Origin: Micrococcaceae bacterium
GTDB lineage: Bacteria; Actinomycetota; Actinomycetes; Actinomycetales; Micrococcaceae
Reading direction: 5' to 3'
Length of the DNA: 64,000 bases
Assembly (NCBI GenBank): GCA_013393415.1
Contig: JABXHI010000073.1
Coordinates: 20,712-84,711 of the forward strand
Positions 1 to 7,821 of the stretch are shown here, in pieces (positions within the stretch are counted from its first letter, which is position 1; the number at the start of each line of letters is the position of its first letter). The translations under genes were made by a program, and so were the position numbers. The notes beneath the pieces are model-generated. The model saw only the letters and a program-made list of their open reading frames with translations. It searched no databases and was not told where the DNA came from.

Positions 1-54
1 AGGAGGCCTGCTTTGGCTGACTGCGCTACCCTTCTAGATATCGTTCTGCCACGC

Positions 55-213
55 TCAGGCGAGACGCAGTTTCTCTGTTACAAACGAGTGCTCTTCTCCA
101 GCTTCGTCTTTCCAATACACCAGCGTCGGAGCAGAACCGGTAGGGGCTGCACTGCTTTCCAAAGCTTCCAGTGTTGTTTGGGATGCATCAATGAGCGAAT
201 GAAAATCCTTCAT
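55..213 (-). CDS. small hypothetical protein (52 aa), coupled to the upstream gene
   Basis: An ATG at 213 overlaps the TGA of the preceding minus-strand gene (ATGA overlap, 4 nt), the usual sign of translational coupling. The frame reads 52 codons to TGA at 55. It is acidic, with no membrane segment, and has a plausible soluble composition (MKDFHSLIDASQTT at the start, EEHSFVTEKLRLA at the end). I do not recognise a family. The overlap start and sensible composition support a real short gene; the alternative is a chance frame. Confidence 0.55.
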   Translation of the reverse strand: MKDFHSLIDASQTTLEALESSAAPTGSAPTLVYWKDEAGEEHSFVTEKLRLA

Positions 214-1274
214 AATGTCCCGCTCGCTTCCATGGTCGAAGCGTAGGCATCTTTGAGTTGCTGGAGTTCTTTCTCTTTAGAGGCACCCTTGCCACCAATA
301 AGCGTTGGGAAATTTCGCTCGGCCCAGTTCATATCCTGCAGTTTTGTCTCCAGGGCGGAGATCTCTCCCTTAAGGATTTTGGAGCGATGGAAGAGTCGCT
401 CCCAAAATTCGGAGCTGTGTTCGATCTTGGATTTGAGCTGTTCGAGGCTGAGCTCGACTGACCTCGGGTTCTCTTGGATATCGACACATAGGCGAAGGTA
501 AGCGATGCGCAGGTCGGTAAACGACGCAAGCATGGCACTATGAGCGTCGTAGTTGGCTTGCTGGACTTCTTGAGGTTCGCCAAGAGTTGTGATGTCTTGG
601 GCATCCACGAGATGACGGAATCTGATCGTAAGCGCGCTCACGTCACGTTCGGCCAACGCGAGCCGTGTCATCATGTCCGTTGAGAAAGAACCCTCTAACT
701 CATGCTGTCGATAGACCTGGTCGATAATAGTGGACGCGGCAAGGAGTTCACCTACATGCGTTGCTTCAATTCGTGCGAGTACTTTGTCTAACGTGCTCTT
801 GATCGAATCAAGTTTTTGATCGACTTGTTTGAATTGCTGCATCATCACGGCGGAATTCAAAGCCTGCATCGCTAGTACCGGTGCAACAATTGGCAACGAG
901 CTTGCGATTGGAATGAATGGTGCTTGGGCTGATATGCCGTTGACTCCCATAACCGCGCTGCCCACACCGCCGTCCATTTGCATAAGGGTAGTTGGATCGG
1001 CGGTTGCCATATATAGCGAAGAAGAAAACGTCGCTGAAAGGGCTGTCGCGCCGCCAGCGGTTCCAGCGAGAGCTAATGATTGAGCGCCCTGAGGAGATAC
1101 CGCTTTTGCATCCGCTACGTAACTACCGTTCGTGAGGTAACCCTTTTTGAAATCAGAGACTATGGTGTCGCGGAGCCCGCCCTGAAATTCGAACACTGCG
1201 AGTTCTGAGCCCTCGAGACCAAGGCGGTGGACTTCGACTTCCTCTGGTTCGTTTCCATTCGACGTACTCGTCAT
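210..1274 (-). CDS. hypothetical protein with hydrophobic centre and helical C-terminal half (354 aa)
   Basis: The ATG at 1274 is preceded by an AAGGGA ribosome binding site. Residues about 1-80 form a polar start, residues 65-150 are rich in Ala, Gly, Met and Ser with hydrophobic stretches (around IPIASSLPIVAPVLAMQAL), and residues 145-350 look helical and charged, possibly coiled coil (QFKQVDQKLDSIKSTLDKVL). No family is recognised. The hydrophobic core next to long amphipathic helices would fit a membrane-associated or pore-forming-like protein, but that is inference only. It overlaps the 52-aa gene downstream by 4 nt, so the two probably form a unit. Confidence 0.75.
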   Translation of the reverse strand: MTSTSNGNEPEEVEVHRLGLEGSELAVFEFQGGLRDTIVSDFKKGYLTNGSYVADAKAVSPQGAQSLALAGTAGGATALSATFSSSLYMATADPTTLMQMDGGVGSAVMGVNGISAQAPFIPIASSLPIVAPVLAMQALNSAVMMQQFKQVDQKLDSIKSTLDKVLARIEATHVGELLAASTIIDQVYRQHELEGSFSTDMMTRLALAERDVSALTIRFRHLVDAQDITTLGEPQEVQQANYDAHSAMLASFTDLRIAYLRLCVDIQENPRSVELSLEQLKSKIEHSSEFWERLFHRSKILKGEISALETKLQDMNWAERNFPTLIGGKGASKEKELQQLKDAYASTMEASGTL

Positions 1275-1310
1275 CTTGATCCCTTCGGAGTTTAGGTGCT
1301 GGGTAGGGCG

Positions 1311-2333
1311 TTAGCGAGGATCTGGCTGATAATCCGCGAGCTCGTCGTTCTTGAAGCGTTCCTGGACTTCCTCTAGCTCGTCCCAATCGACGTAAACAAC
1401 GGACTGTCCGCCGCCTTCAGTACCGATACCACCGGTAGGCATGGTGAAGCTGGTAATGTCACTGGCGCGGACAGACGACATTGAAGTGCCCATGCCGAGC
1501 ATCGTGCCAACACCAAAGTCGCCATCTAGTGCCACATAAGGGGTGGTTGCCTCGACAAGGTCGTTGAGCTTGCCCGGGCTGGTGAGCGTATCGCGTGAGA
1601 GCACTTCACTGGCCACAGACTTCATGAACAGCTGCTGATTCTCCACACGGGTGTAGTCACCATCTTGGAAATCACGGCTGCGCACAAAGGTCAAAGCCTC
1701 ATCGCCGTTGAGCGTGATTGGGCCCTCCTGGAACTGGTGATCACCATAGGAGAATGCTCGAGGGTTGTTTACCTCGACGCCTCCGAGAGCATCGGTGATG
1801 TTCTGGAAACCGTTGAAGTCCACGACCGCAACGTGGTCAATGCGCTGGTCAATGAGATTTTCGACGGTCTCAACCGTGAGCGGGACACCGCCGTGTGCCA
1901 TGGCGGCATTCACCTTCGAATGGCCGTAGCCGGGGATCTCTACCCACGAGTCGCGCATGATCGACATGATCTGGACACCACTGCGATCAGACGGAATGTG
2001 CGCCACCATGATGGTATCGGCCCGGTTGCCGAGGTCATCGAGCACCGGAGTCGAAGTATCGGCCCTGGAATCCGACCCGAGCAGAAGAATATTCATTGCA
2101 GGGTCGTCTTGTCCCTCGGCAGGGACGTTCGCCTCAGGTCTGCTCGACTCAGCAGGGAATGCGTTATCGATGGTTTCGAAATCGCCAAGCTTGGATAGTG
2201 CTGCCCACACAATGCCGGCGGCGATAAGCACGAAAACCAGAAAGGATCCCAGTACCCAGAAAAGAACTTTTTTGTTCTTCTTGGATCGGGGTCGCTCGCC
2301 CTGTTCTAGGACTTGCATGGTATTTTCAGTCAT
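1311..2333 (-). CDS. LytR-CpsA-Psr (LCP) family cell-wall glycopolymer transferase
   Basis: LCP proteins transfer lipid-linked polysaccharides or teichoic-type polymers to peptidoglycan on the outer face of the membrane. The protein has a basic cytoplasmic start, one membrane anchor (about residues 20-45) and an extracellular LCP domain: MNILLLGSDSR near 80, a conserved Arg-Asp segment (IMSIMRDSW) and KVNAAMAHGG. At about 340 aa it is normal for the family. I chose the ATG at 2333 (MTENTMQ); a longer frame to 2360 would start inside the terminal repeat of the neighbouring IS30. No strong ribosome binding site is visible, and the IS end lies only 20 bp upstream, so the native promoter may have been displaced. 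The neighbouring O-antigen-ligase-like remnant fits an envelope-polysaccharide locus. Confidence 0.88.
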   Translation of the reverse strand: MTENTMQVLEQGERPRSKKNKKVLFWVLGSFLVFVLIAAGIVWAALSKLGDFETIDNAFPAESSRPEANVPAEGQDDPAMNILLLGSDSRADTSTPVLDDLGNRADTIMVAHIPSDRSGVQIMSIMRDSWVEIPGYGHSKVNAAMAHGGVPLTVETVENLIDQRIDHVAVVDFNGFQNITDALGGVEVNNPRAFSYGDHQFQEGPITLNGDEALTFVRSRDFQDGDYTRVENQQLFMKSVASEVLSRDTLTSPGKLNDLVEATTPYVALDGDFGVGTMLGMGTSMSSVRASDITSFTMPTGGIGTEGGGQSVVYVDWDELEEVQERFKNDELADYQPDPR

Positions 2334-2353
2334 GTCAAGGAGTATATACGGTA

Positions 2354-2376
2354 GGTTCAATCGGTGGTTGCAACAC
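2354..2376. repeat. IS30 terminal inverted repeat, left
   Basis: The 23-bp end pairs with 3811-3833 at 18 of 23 positions. The inner part, TTGCAACAC here and TCGCAACAC on the other end, is nearly identical. Confidence 0.75.
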
Positions 2377-3793
2377 TGCCATTTTGTATTGATTCTAGCT
2401 GCTCGGCGAAGACTTCTGCCGGGGTTCTAAAGCCTAGGACTTTACGTGGTCGGTTATTGAGCGCCAAGGCGACGGATTCTAGATCGTGGGCCTCCCAGCG
2501 GGAAAGATCGGTACCTTTGGGAAAATATTGACGTAACAAGCCATTGGTGTTTTCATTGGTTGGGCGCTGCCACGGTGAATGCGGGTTGGCAAAGAAGACT
2601 TTGGTCCCGGTAGCATGCGTGAAATCGGCATGGGCAGCTAGTTCTGTTCCGCGGTCCCAGGTCAGTGTCTGGCGTAGTTGCAACGGCAAACGCGTCATTG
2701 ACGCTTGTAGTGCGAGATTCATAGCTTCCGCACCGTAACCGCTAAGTGCTGGGCCGTTTTTGACTCGTGGAGTGTCGCGCCAACCTTTGAGCCGAGGCAA
2801 ATGCACCAGCAAGATACTACGACTGGATCGTTCGACCACGGTGCCGATTGCTGAGCGCCCTGTGCCGATGATCAGATCGCCTTCCCAATGTCCAGGGACA
2901 GCCCGATCAGCGGCCTCTGCTGGTCGTTGAGAGATCACGACCTCTTCGGTCACATGGCCATGCGGTGAACTCTTCGAACGGGCTCGGGGTTTGCGCAATG
3001 CTCGACCGGTGCGCAGCGCTGCGACCAATTCACGTTTCAGTGCTCCGCGGCCTTCGATATACAGGGACTGATAGATCGCTTCGTGGCTAATACGCATACT
3101 CTCATCATCGGGGAAATCCAGGGGTAACCGGTTGGAAATTTGCTCCGGGCTCCACGCAATTGACCACTTCCGATCACCTCGATGCGGTTTATTGAGGCCT
3201 TTCCACACCGGTGTCCTCGGCCCCGAAACTACCATGCCATCCTCGTGCTGCAACTGTCCTGCCAGGCGGTCCTGGACGTAGTCACGAAGCCGTGGATTCT
3301 TTACCATCTTGGCCACTTTGGGGCGCTTGGCAGCTTGCTGTGCTTTCCACTGCGCAACACCTGCTCGATAGACAGGTTTGCCACCCCGGGTGGCGGCGTT
3401 ACGCCGTAACTCGCGTGAAATCGTCCCGGGGTCACGGCCCAACCGACGAGCAATTTCACGTACCCCAACATCTTGAGATGTTAGGATCGCGATCTCCTCA
3501 CGCTCATCGAACGACAAATACCGGCCGACCGGCTCATCCAAACTAATCGGTGTCATCCCACCAGCATGCCGGAACCAGCGGATGCCCACTGGGCTTGACA
3601 CACCCACTTGGGCTGCTGCTTCAACAGTCGTAATCCCGGTGGCTATCAATCGCCAAAACTGCCGCTGCACCGCACTCGACGGTTCTGGCCGCCCAGGGGA
3701 ACGCATTGGCGCACGCAACGCCCGATCTGCCGCCCACTGGCGCCGCGCACCTGCTGGCTTGTCCGATCTCGCCATGTTTTTCTGTCCCACCAC
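2357..3793 (-). CDS. IS30-family transposase
   Basis: This 478-aa DDE transposase has an N-terminal helix-turn-helix region (about residues 90-130, DVGVREIARRLGRDPGTISR) typical of IS30, then a catalytic core. The first Asp is in GHWEGDLIIG, the second in LTWDRGTELAAH, and the Glu in the PWQRPTNENTNGLLRQYFPK block. The start is GTG at 3793 with GGAGG upstream; a Met six codons in is the alternative. The protein appears intact, so the element may still be active. Confidence 0.93.
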   Translation of the reverse strand: MVGQKNMARSDKPAGARRQWAADRALRAPMRSPGRPEPSSAVQRQFWRLIATGITTVEAAAQVGVSSPVGIRWFRHAGGMTPISLDEPVGRYLSFDEREEIAILTSQDVGVREIARRLGRDPGTISRELRRNAATRGGKPVYRAGVAQWKAQQAAKRPKVAKMVKNPRLRDYVQDRLAGQLQHEDGMVVSGPRTPVWKGLNKPHRGDRKWSIAWSPEQISNRLPLDFPDDESMRISHEAIYQSLYIEGRGALKRELVAALRTGRALRKPRARSKSSPHGHVTEEVVISQRPAEAADRAVPGHWEGDLIIGTGRSAIGTVVERSSRSILLVHLPRLKGWRDTPRVKNGPALSGYGAEAMNLALQASMTRLPLQLRQTLTWDRGTELAAHADFTHATGTKVFFANPHSPWQRPTNENTNGLLRQYFPKGTDLSRWEAHDLESVALALNNRPRKVLGFRTPAEVFAEQLESIQNGSVATTD

Positions 3794-3810
3794 ACACCTC
3801 CACGTTCAAG

Positions 3811-3833
3811 GTGTTGCGACGACCAGTTGAATC
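3811..3833. repeat. IS30 terminal inverted repeat, right
   Basis: This is the reverse-complement partner of 2354-2376 (18 of 23 positions). Sequence to its right reads as the interior of a truncated gene. Confidence 0.75.
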
Positions 3834-4447
3834 CGCCCTCTCAGGCTGCCATCGTTCTGACCCTTCCGGTGGCAGTAATCATTGTGTTGACTATCTGGAA
3901 ACGGAAAGGCCCGCTTCAGTGGATATTAGTTGTTCTCGGTTAATGCGTAGCTGCGATGGCAGGGGTCGTCGTTATTATGTTGGGGACCCGTGATACTTGG
4001 CCATCCTGGTTGTCTGCGAGCGGGAGTTTGAGCAGTGCTCGACATACCTTATGGTCCGACGCTCTTCGGCTGTGGGCGACAGAACCGTGGTTCGGGTCTG
4101 GAGCTGGATCCTTTACGCCTTCATCCGAGCTTGCTTCGAGTACGCCAGACCTTGCTGCAGTTCACTCACTGATACTTCAAGTAGGCGCCGAGCTGGGAGC
4201 CGTTGGAGTTGTACTGCTGGCGGCCTTATTCCTCGGCGGTCTCTTGTTCGCGGCACGCGGGAGTCCAGCAGTAGCGCTGATTGCCATAACGGCCTGGACG
4301 GCGCTGGCTGTTCATTCCAGTATTGATCACCTAGAAGACTTCCCTATAGTCGGTTTCATGGGTGGAGTCATCCTTGGGTGGAGTGGATTCAATACGCATT
4401 CATCAGAGGATAAGGAACGCAACGACGATTTCTTCGGTCAAAAGTAG
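3834..4447 (+). pseudogene. O-antigen ligase / polymerase-like membrane protein, 5' truncated and with an internal stop
   Basis: The frame entering from the IS30 end reads hydrophobic residues (VLTLPVAVIIVLTIW) to a TAA at 3941, then continues in the same frame to 4447 with the conserved Wzy_C pattern: ARHTLWSDALRLWATEPWFG, GAGSF, then HSLILQVGAELGAVGVV. This is the family signature (Arg...Trp...Pro...Gly-x-Gly-x-Phe, then His...Glu-Leu-Gly). Members ligate or polymerise surface polysaccharides in the membrane. The N-terminal two thirds are missing at the IS30 boundary. A new start at 3956 could make a 163-aa stub, but function is unlikely. A short degenerate copy of its C-terminal end recurs near 38014. 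Confidence 0.75.
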
Positions 4448-4608
4448 GTTCCCTTCGGTGACTCTCATGCGCCATGATCTAAGACGGTGCGAGGACGCGC
4501 AGGGCCTGGCTCGTGGCTATGCTGTTGTATGGCTTCGCCACGCCATTGCCTGGGCTGAAGCAAAAGCGATGACAGCAGCGCAAGCGATCAACATTGAAAT
4601 GAGAGCGG

Positions 4609-5235
4609 ATGACAGCTAGCTCCACGAGGATGCGTCCACAGACTCAACGTACTCGAGGAAGTCTGAGAATTGTCGGCGGTCTGCTCGTTGCCCTGTTGGC
4701 TGTCTGGGTGCTCTTCGCATCGATACATATTGTGTCTCCATCGCAAGGAGAGCTGCAAACCCGTAGCGACGCGGTTGCGAGTTTGGCTCCGCAAGCTCAT
4801 CGCTTACCGCTGGCAGAACAACTCGTCGCCGAAGACGTCGCAGATACGCTGGTGATCTCATACTTTCCCGATGACGTGAGCCGTGGCGGTTCTGGTGCTG
4901 CTGACGATCCCGTTCCGGTGTCGAACTACAGTGAGTCCTCCGGTGGGGGAGAAGGTATCAAGTGTTTTACGCCTGAGGAAGCCGCCACGATTGGCGAAGC
5001 CTATTCGATCAGCGACATGGTTGCGGCGGAATCGTGGGATTCCCTGACCGTGGTCACCGATGAATACCATGCGTTCCGGACTCGGTTCATTTTCGATCAG
5101 TGCCTGGGTGACGAGGTTGATGTGAACGTCGTGTTTTCCGATCGAGACCTCAATGTCGGTCAATGGGGTTATCACCTCGTGTACGAGAACGCGGCATTCT
5201 TGAAGGCCGCATTGCAGACAGCGGTCCGGTGCTGA
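4609..5235 (+). CDS. DUF218 / YdcF-like membrane-anchored protein (208 aa)
   Basis: A signal-anchor segment (about residues 20-42, IVGGLLVALLAVWVLFASIHI) precedes an extracytoplasmic DUF218-type domain. Readable motifs are ADTLVISYF, a Cys-Phe-Thr-Pro-Glu-Glu segment, SLTVVTDEYHAFRTRFIFDQ (the conserved Thr-x3-His-x2-Arg core) and VDVNVVFSDRD near the end. DUF218 proteins (SanA, ElyC, YdcF) act in envelope biogenesis, but the reaction is generally unknown. The gene follows the truncated polysaccharide gene and converges on the channel gene. Pieces of a second, broken copy lie at 36727-36790 and 37784-37992. Confidence 0.78.
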   Translation: MTASSTRMRPQTQRTRGSLRIVGGLLVALLAVWVLFASIHIVSPSQGELQTRSDAVASLAPQAHRLPLAEQLVAEDVADTLVISYFPDDVSRGGSGAADDPVPVSNYSESSGGGEGIKCFTPEEAATIGEAYSISDMVAAESWDSLTVVTDEYHAFRTRFIFDQCLGDEVDVNVVFSDRDLNVGQWGYHLVYENAAFLKAALQTAVRC

Positions 5236-5291
5236 CTGTTGCTACTGGCCACCTCGGCCCCGATGGTCATGCCTTGATCCTGGTGGTTGAC

Positions 5292-6241
5292 GGAGACGTG
5301 TACTTGGAAGAACAACAATCCATCTGGGCACAGTTCTATAAGGCAACGATCATTGGGTTGTCGAAAACGTTGCCATTTATTAACGCTCAACCCGGCCTAT
5401 GGGCGCAGATCCTTCGGGAGGGGAGCGGTGTGGCTACCTTCAGCTGAGGACACTTCTTCCGCCACTGGCTCACGACGCAGAAAGAACGCGCCGAGCGTAC
5501 CGGCGAGTGTAGCGAACACCACCACAGAGAAAATAGCAAGCACGACATGGAGAATGCGGGCGAAGACAGTGTCTGCGCTGAAGCCGGACCCGGTTACCGT
5601 CGCCAGCGCGGCCTCGTAGAGTGCATCAAGATAACTCGGGTAATCAGCGAACAGATAGAGCAGCTGACTCGCCGCCAGAATGACAATCGCGGTAACAGCG
5701 ACAAGCCAGGCAACCCGATTCGAGAGCAACTTCTCTGCGGATCGTGAACCGCGAACTCCCGCCGAGAGCACCCTGCCAAATCGCGCGACGCGCAAGATCC
5801 GCAAGGCCCGTAACGCGCGGAAGAATCGTAGAAATGGCACCAGCAGAAAAATAACCTGCCACCAATTTTTGCGCCAAAAGTTCCCTTGGAACCGAGCAAC
5901 ATACGCACGCAACAAGAACTCGGCGACGAACACACCCCAAAAGACCCAACCCACGACCGAAAGCACAACTTGGCCGGTCGGGTCTGTGACAAGGAGCTGT
6001 GCGAGTACGACCAGGAGGAAAATGATGCCTAAGACACCCATCGGGCGGTCAAGACGTTGTGCGAGGGATTCCGCAGCGATGAGCCGCTGTTGGTTGTCAG
6101 CCACCAGTCATTCCTCTCCGTCAACGTTCTGAGCTGCAAAGCCCGCTGAATGGTTACCATTCGAGCATTGCATGGAATGCGCCGAGGCTCCAAGGGCAGG
6201 TGCTCCACCAAGCAACGGTATTTGTCGAGACGCCTCCTCAC
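5292..6241. repeat. segmental duplication, copy A (channel gene and flanks)
   Basis: This stretch aligns in the same orientation with 36791-37785. The match starts in the spacer before the channel gene (shared GGAAGAACAACAATCCATCT), runs through the whole 235-codon gene, and ends at a shared GTCGAGACGCCTCCTCAC. Beyond that point the two loci differ. Protein identity of the two channels is about 90% by eye. Confidence 0.9.
5397..6104 (-). CDS. voltage-gated ion-channel-like membrane protein, copy A (235 aa)
   Basis: The protein has the layout of a small six-helix ion channel (Ion_trans family): hydrophobic S1 (about 22-40), S2 (48-66), S3 (80-92), an arginine-rich S4-like helix (FFRALRALRILRVARFGRVL, about 93-112), S5 (132-152), a pore loop and S6 (185-205). 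The filter position reads ATVTGSGFSADT, not the TVGYG of potassium channels, so ion selectivity cannot be assigned. The ATG at 6104 lies at the end of a region shared with the second copy, so promoter and gene were duplicated together. It is convergent with the DUF218 gene. Confidence 0.8.
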   Translation of the reverse strand: MADNQQRLIAAESLAQRLDRPMGVLGIIFLLVVLAQLLVTDPTGQVVLSVVGWVFWGVFVAEFLLRAYVARFQGNFWRKNWWQVIFLLVPFLRFFRALRALRILRVARFGRVLSAGVRGSRSAEKLLSNRVAWLVAVTAIVILAASQLLYLFADYPSYLDALYEAALATVTGSGFSADTVFARILHVVLAIFSVVVFATLAGTLGAFFLRREPVAEEVSSAEGSHTAPLPKDLRP

Positions 6242-6450
6242 CACATTGTAAGCTCGCGAGCGACGTCGGATGGGTCCCATGATCCGGAGAGTAATGGGCG
6301 AGGAAGAGCCCGGTAGGTAGTTTCCATCATTTGGGCAGCATTGAGCGTGGTCAGCACAGCGATCTGATCGCACGAGGTGTCTTTAGTCTGCTCGGCATCG
6401 TCAGGCCGATATCGCTGCTGACGGTTAGGTAAATCTGCGAATATCTCCAA
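6238..6450 (-). CDS. possible small or truncated protein (70 aa)
   Basis: A TTG-started frame with a plausible coding bias encodes 70 residues; its C-terminal part (MMETTYRALPRPLLSG, then DPSDVAREL) faintly resembles the end of TetR-type regulators. It stops exactly where the channel duplication ends, which may mean it was cut by that event. It faces away from the dioxygenase gene and would share its promoter region. Not recognised; it may be a remnant or chance. Confidence 0.25.
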   Translation of the reverse strand: MEIFADLPNRQQRYRPDDAEQTKDTSCDQIAVLTTLNAAQMMETTYRALPRPLLSGSWDPSDVARELTMW

Positions 6451-6474
6451 TTCGAGAAATTGTGCTGAGTGTGG

Positions 6475-6511
6475 TTGACATTACATTTAACGATACGATA
6501 CGTTCAGTACA
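6475..6511 (+). promoter_or_regulatory. promoter of the dioxygenase gene with regulon operator (site A)
   Basis: A -35 TTGACA (6475-6480) lies 18 bp before a -10-like TACGTT (6499-6504). The -10 is covered by site A at 6494-6509, TACGA-TACGTT-CAGTA, one of a set of 16-bp motifs with a central CG shared by the catabolic promoters. The position over the -10 suggests repression. Confidence 0.6.
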
Positions 6512-6546
6512 TAATCGCTGACCTATGACAGGAAAAGGACACGGAT

Positions 6547-7569
6547 ATGAACAAGCTGCTAGCGCACGTTGCGCACATAGAGATCTACGCGACCGATATG
6601 GATGCATCGGTCAAATACTATGAGGAAGAGGTAGGCCTGCGCGTCACTCGTCGTGAGAACGACAAAGTTTACCTGCGCTGCTGGAGCGACTACTACGAGT
6701 TCAGCGTCATCCTCAAACCAGGTGAACAGCCTGGAATGTCCCTCATGGCGTGGAGAACAAGTTCCCAGGAAGCCCTTGAAGAGGCAGCTCGGCGAATCGA
6801 CGCGACCGAATATAAGGGTGAATGGCACGAGCCAGAAGCAGGAATCGGTCGTTCTTACGTCTTCACCGGACCGCATGGGCATGTCATGCGCCTCTTCTGG
6901 GAAGTTGAGCGTTACAAAGCCGACGGAGAGTTCAAGTCTAATTCCATCGAACGACCACAACGCCGCACTTTCCACGGCCTTGCCCCGCGCCAGCTCGACC
7001 ACATCACCATCGCGTCGCGCGATCCGCGGGAGCTAGGTGAGTGGTACCGTGATCATCTCGGCTTCCGCATTATGGCTTTCGTCGGCATCGATGACGGCAA
7101 CGTTACCTTCATGTGTCAGATCACCACGAACGAGAAGTCTCACGACCTGGGAATCATTCTGGACGCTTCCGACGTTCCCGGCCGTATCCATCATTATGCC
7201 TATTGGCTCGACACTCCCGACGAATTGCGGCGCGCCGCGGATGTTTTGATGGAGAACGGCACTGGCGTCGAGTTTGGTCCTGGAATGCATGGCATGGGGG
7301 AACAAGACTTCCTGTACTTCCGAGATCCAAGCGGTCTTCGCACGGAAGTAAACACGGGTGGCTATCGCAACTATGTTCCCGATTGGGAACCACCGTTCTT
7401 CACGCCTGAGGATGGGCCGAATGACTACTACCGCAATCAGGAACTACCGCAGTCGATGCTCGAGGCGTTTCCGCCGGCCCCGCAACCGACTGCGACCGAA
7501 GAAGGTCTCGTGCCGGGCACTGAGGACGAGCTGATACGCATGGGCGCTACACACCGACCTAACCAGTAA
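6547..7569 (+). CDS. type I extradiol dioxygenase (catechol 2,3-dioxygenase-like, VOC superfamily)
   Basis: Type I extradiol dioxygenases cleave a catechol ring next to the diol using Fe(II). The 340-aa protein has two glyoxalase/VOC modules. The C-terminal module holds the expected ligand set: His in LDHITI (about 151), His in GRIHHYAYW (about 215) and Glu in LRTEVNTGG (about 266). The N-terminal module (HVAHIEIYATDM) is the usual non-catalytic half. A long C-terminal tail follows (about 290-340). The start is ATG 6547 with GGAAAAGGA upstream. It stands alone behind its own promoter with an operator shared with the monooxygenase genes, so it likely cleaves the diol they produce (inference). 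The substrate is unknown. Confidence 0.88.
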   Translation: MNKLLAHVAHIEIYATDMDASVKYYEEEVGLRVTRRENDKVYLRCWSDYYEFSVILKPGEQPGMSLMAWRTSSQEALEEAARRIDATEYKGEWHEPEAGIGRSYVFTGPHGHVMRLFWEVERYKADGEFKSNSIERPQRRTFHGLAPRQLDHITIASRDPRELGEWYRDHLGFRIMAFVGIDDGNVTFMCQITTNEKSHDLGIILDASDVPGRIHHYAYWLDTPDELRRAADVLMENGTGVEFGPGMHGMGEQDFLYFRDPSGLRTEVNTGGYRNYVPDWEPPFFTPEDGPNDYYRNQELPQSMLEAFPPAPQPTATEEGLVPGTEDELIRMGATHRPNQ

Positions 7570-7645
7570 CATTCCCGCGGCATGGTGGGAAGTGCGCTTG
7601 ATCAGGCGACACGGACTGCGACTCCTGGTGTCTCCGTCGCGCGGT

Positions 7646-7675
7646 CTCGTCGAGAGGCTTGGGCTTCTCGACGAG
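7646..7675 (+). terminator. hairpin after the dioxygenase gene
   Basis: A perfect 10-bp stem CTCGTCGAGA / TCTCGACGAG with a 10-nt loop lies 76 bp after the stop codon. No T tract follows, so termination is only probable. Confidence 0.45.
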
Positions 7676-7821
7676 GCCGGATCATAGTTGATTTAGTCCG
7701 TACGTGTGCCGGCATCAAGGTACAAGGCCTCCTGGCATCAGACGATTCGTTCTGCTAATTCGGTGAACAGCCCAAGCCTTTACAGCAGGGTTCGACGGGG
7801 CGGCAAATAGGAATAGGAATT

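Larger units (their letters stand above)
2354..3833 (-). mobile_element. IS30-family insertion sequence, complete
   Basis: A 1480-bp element bounded by imperfect 23-bp inverted repeats at 2354-2376 and 3811-3833 (18 of 23 positions match). It contains one full-length transposase reading leftward. The stop codon of the transposase lies inside the left repeat, common in IS30 elements. No clear target duplication is seen: the flanks are GTA and CGC. Its right end abuts a 5'-truncated O-antigen-ligase-like gene and its left end lies just upstream of the LCP gene, so the insertion probably reshaped this envelope locus. Confidence 0.85.

Noticed and set aside
1665..2430. Long plus-strand frames opposite the LCP gene
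   Set aside because: They mirror the codon structure of the LCP gene and have no family features.
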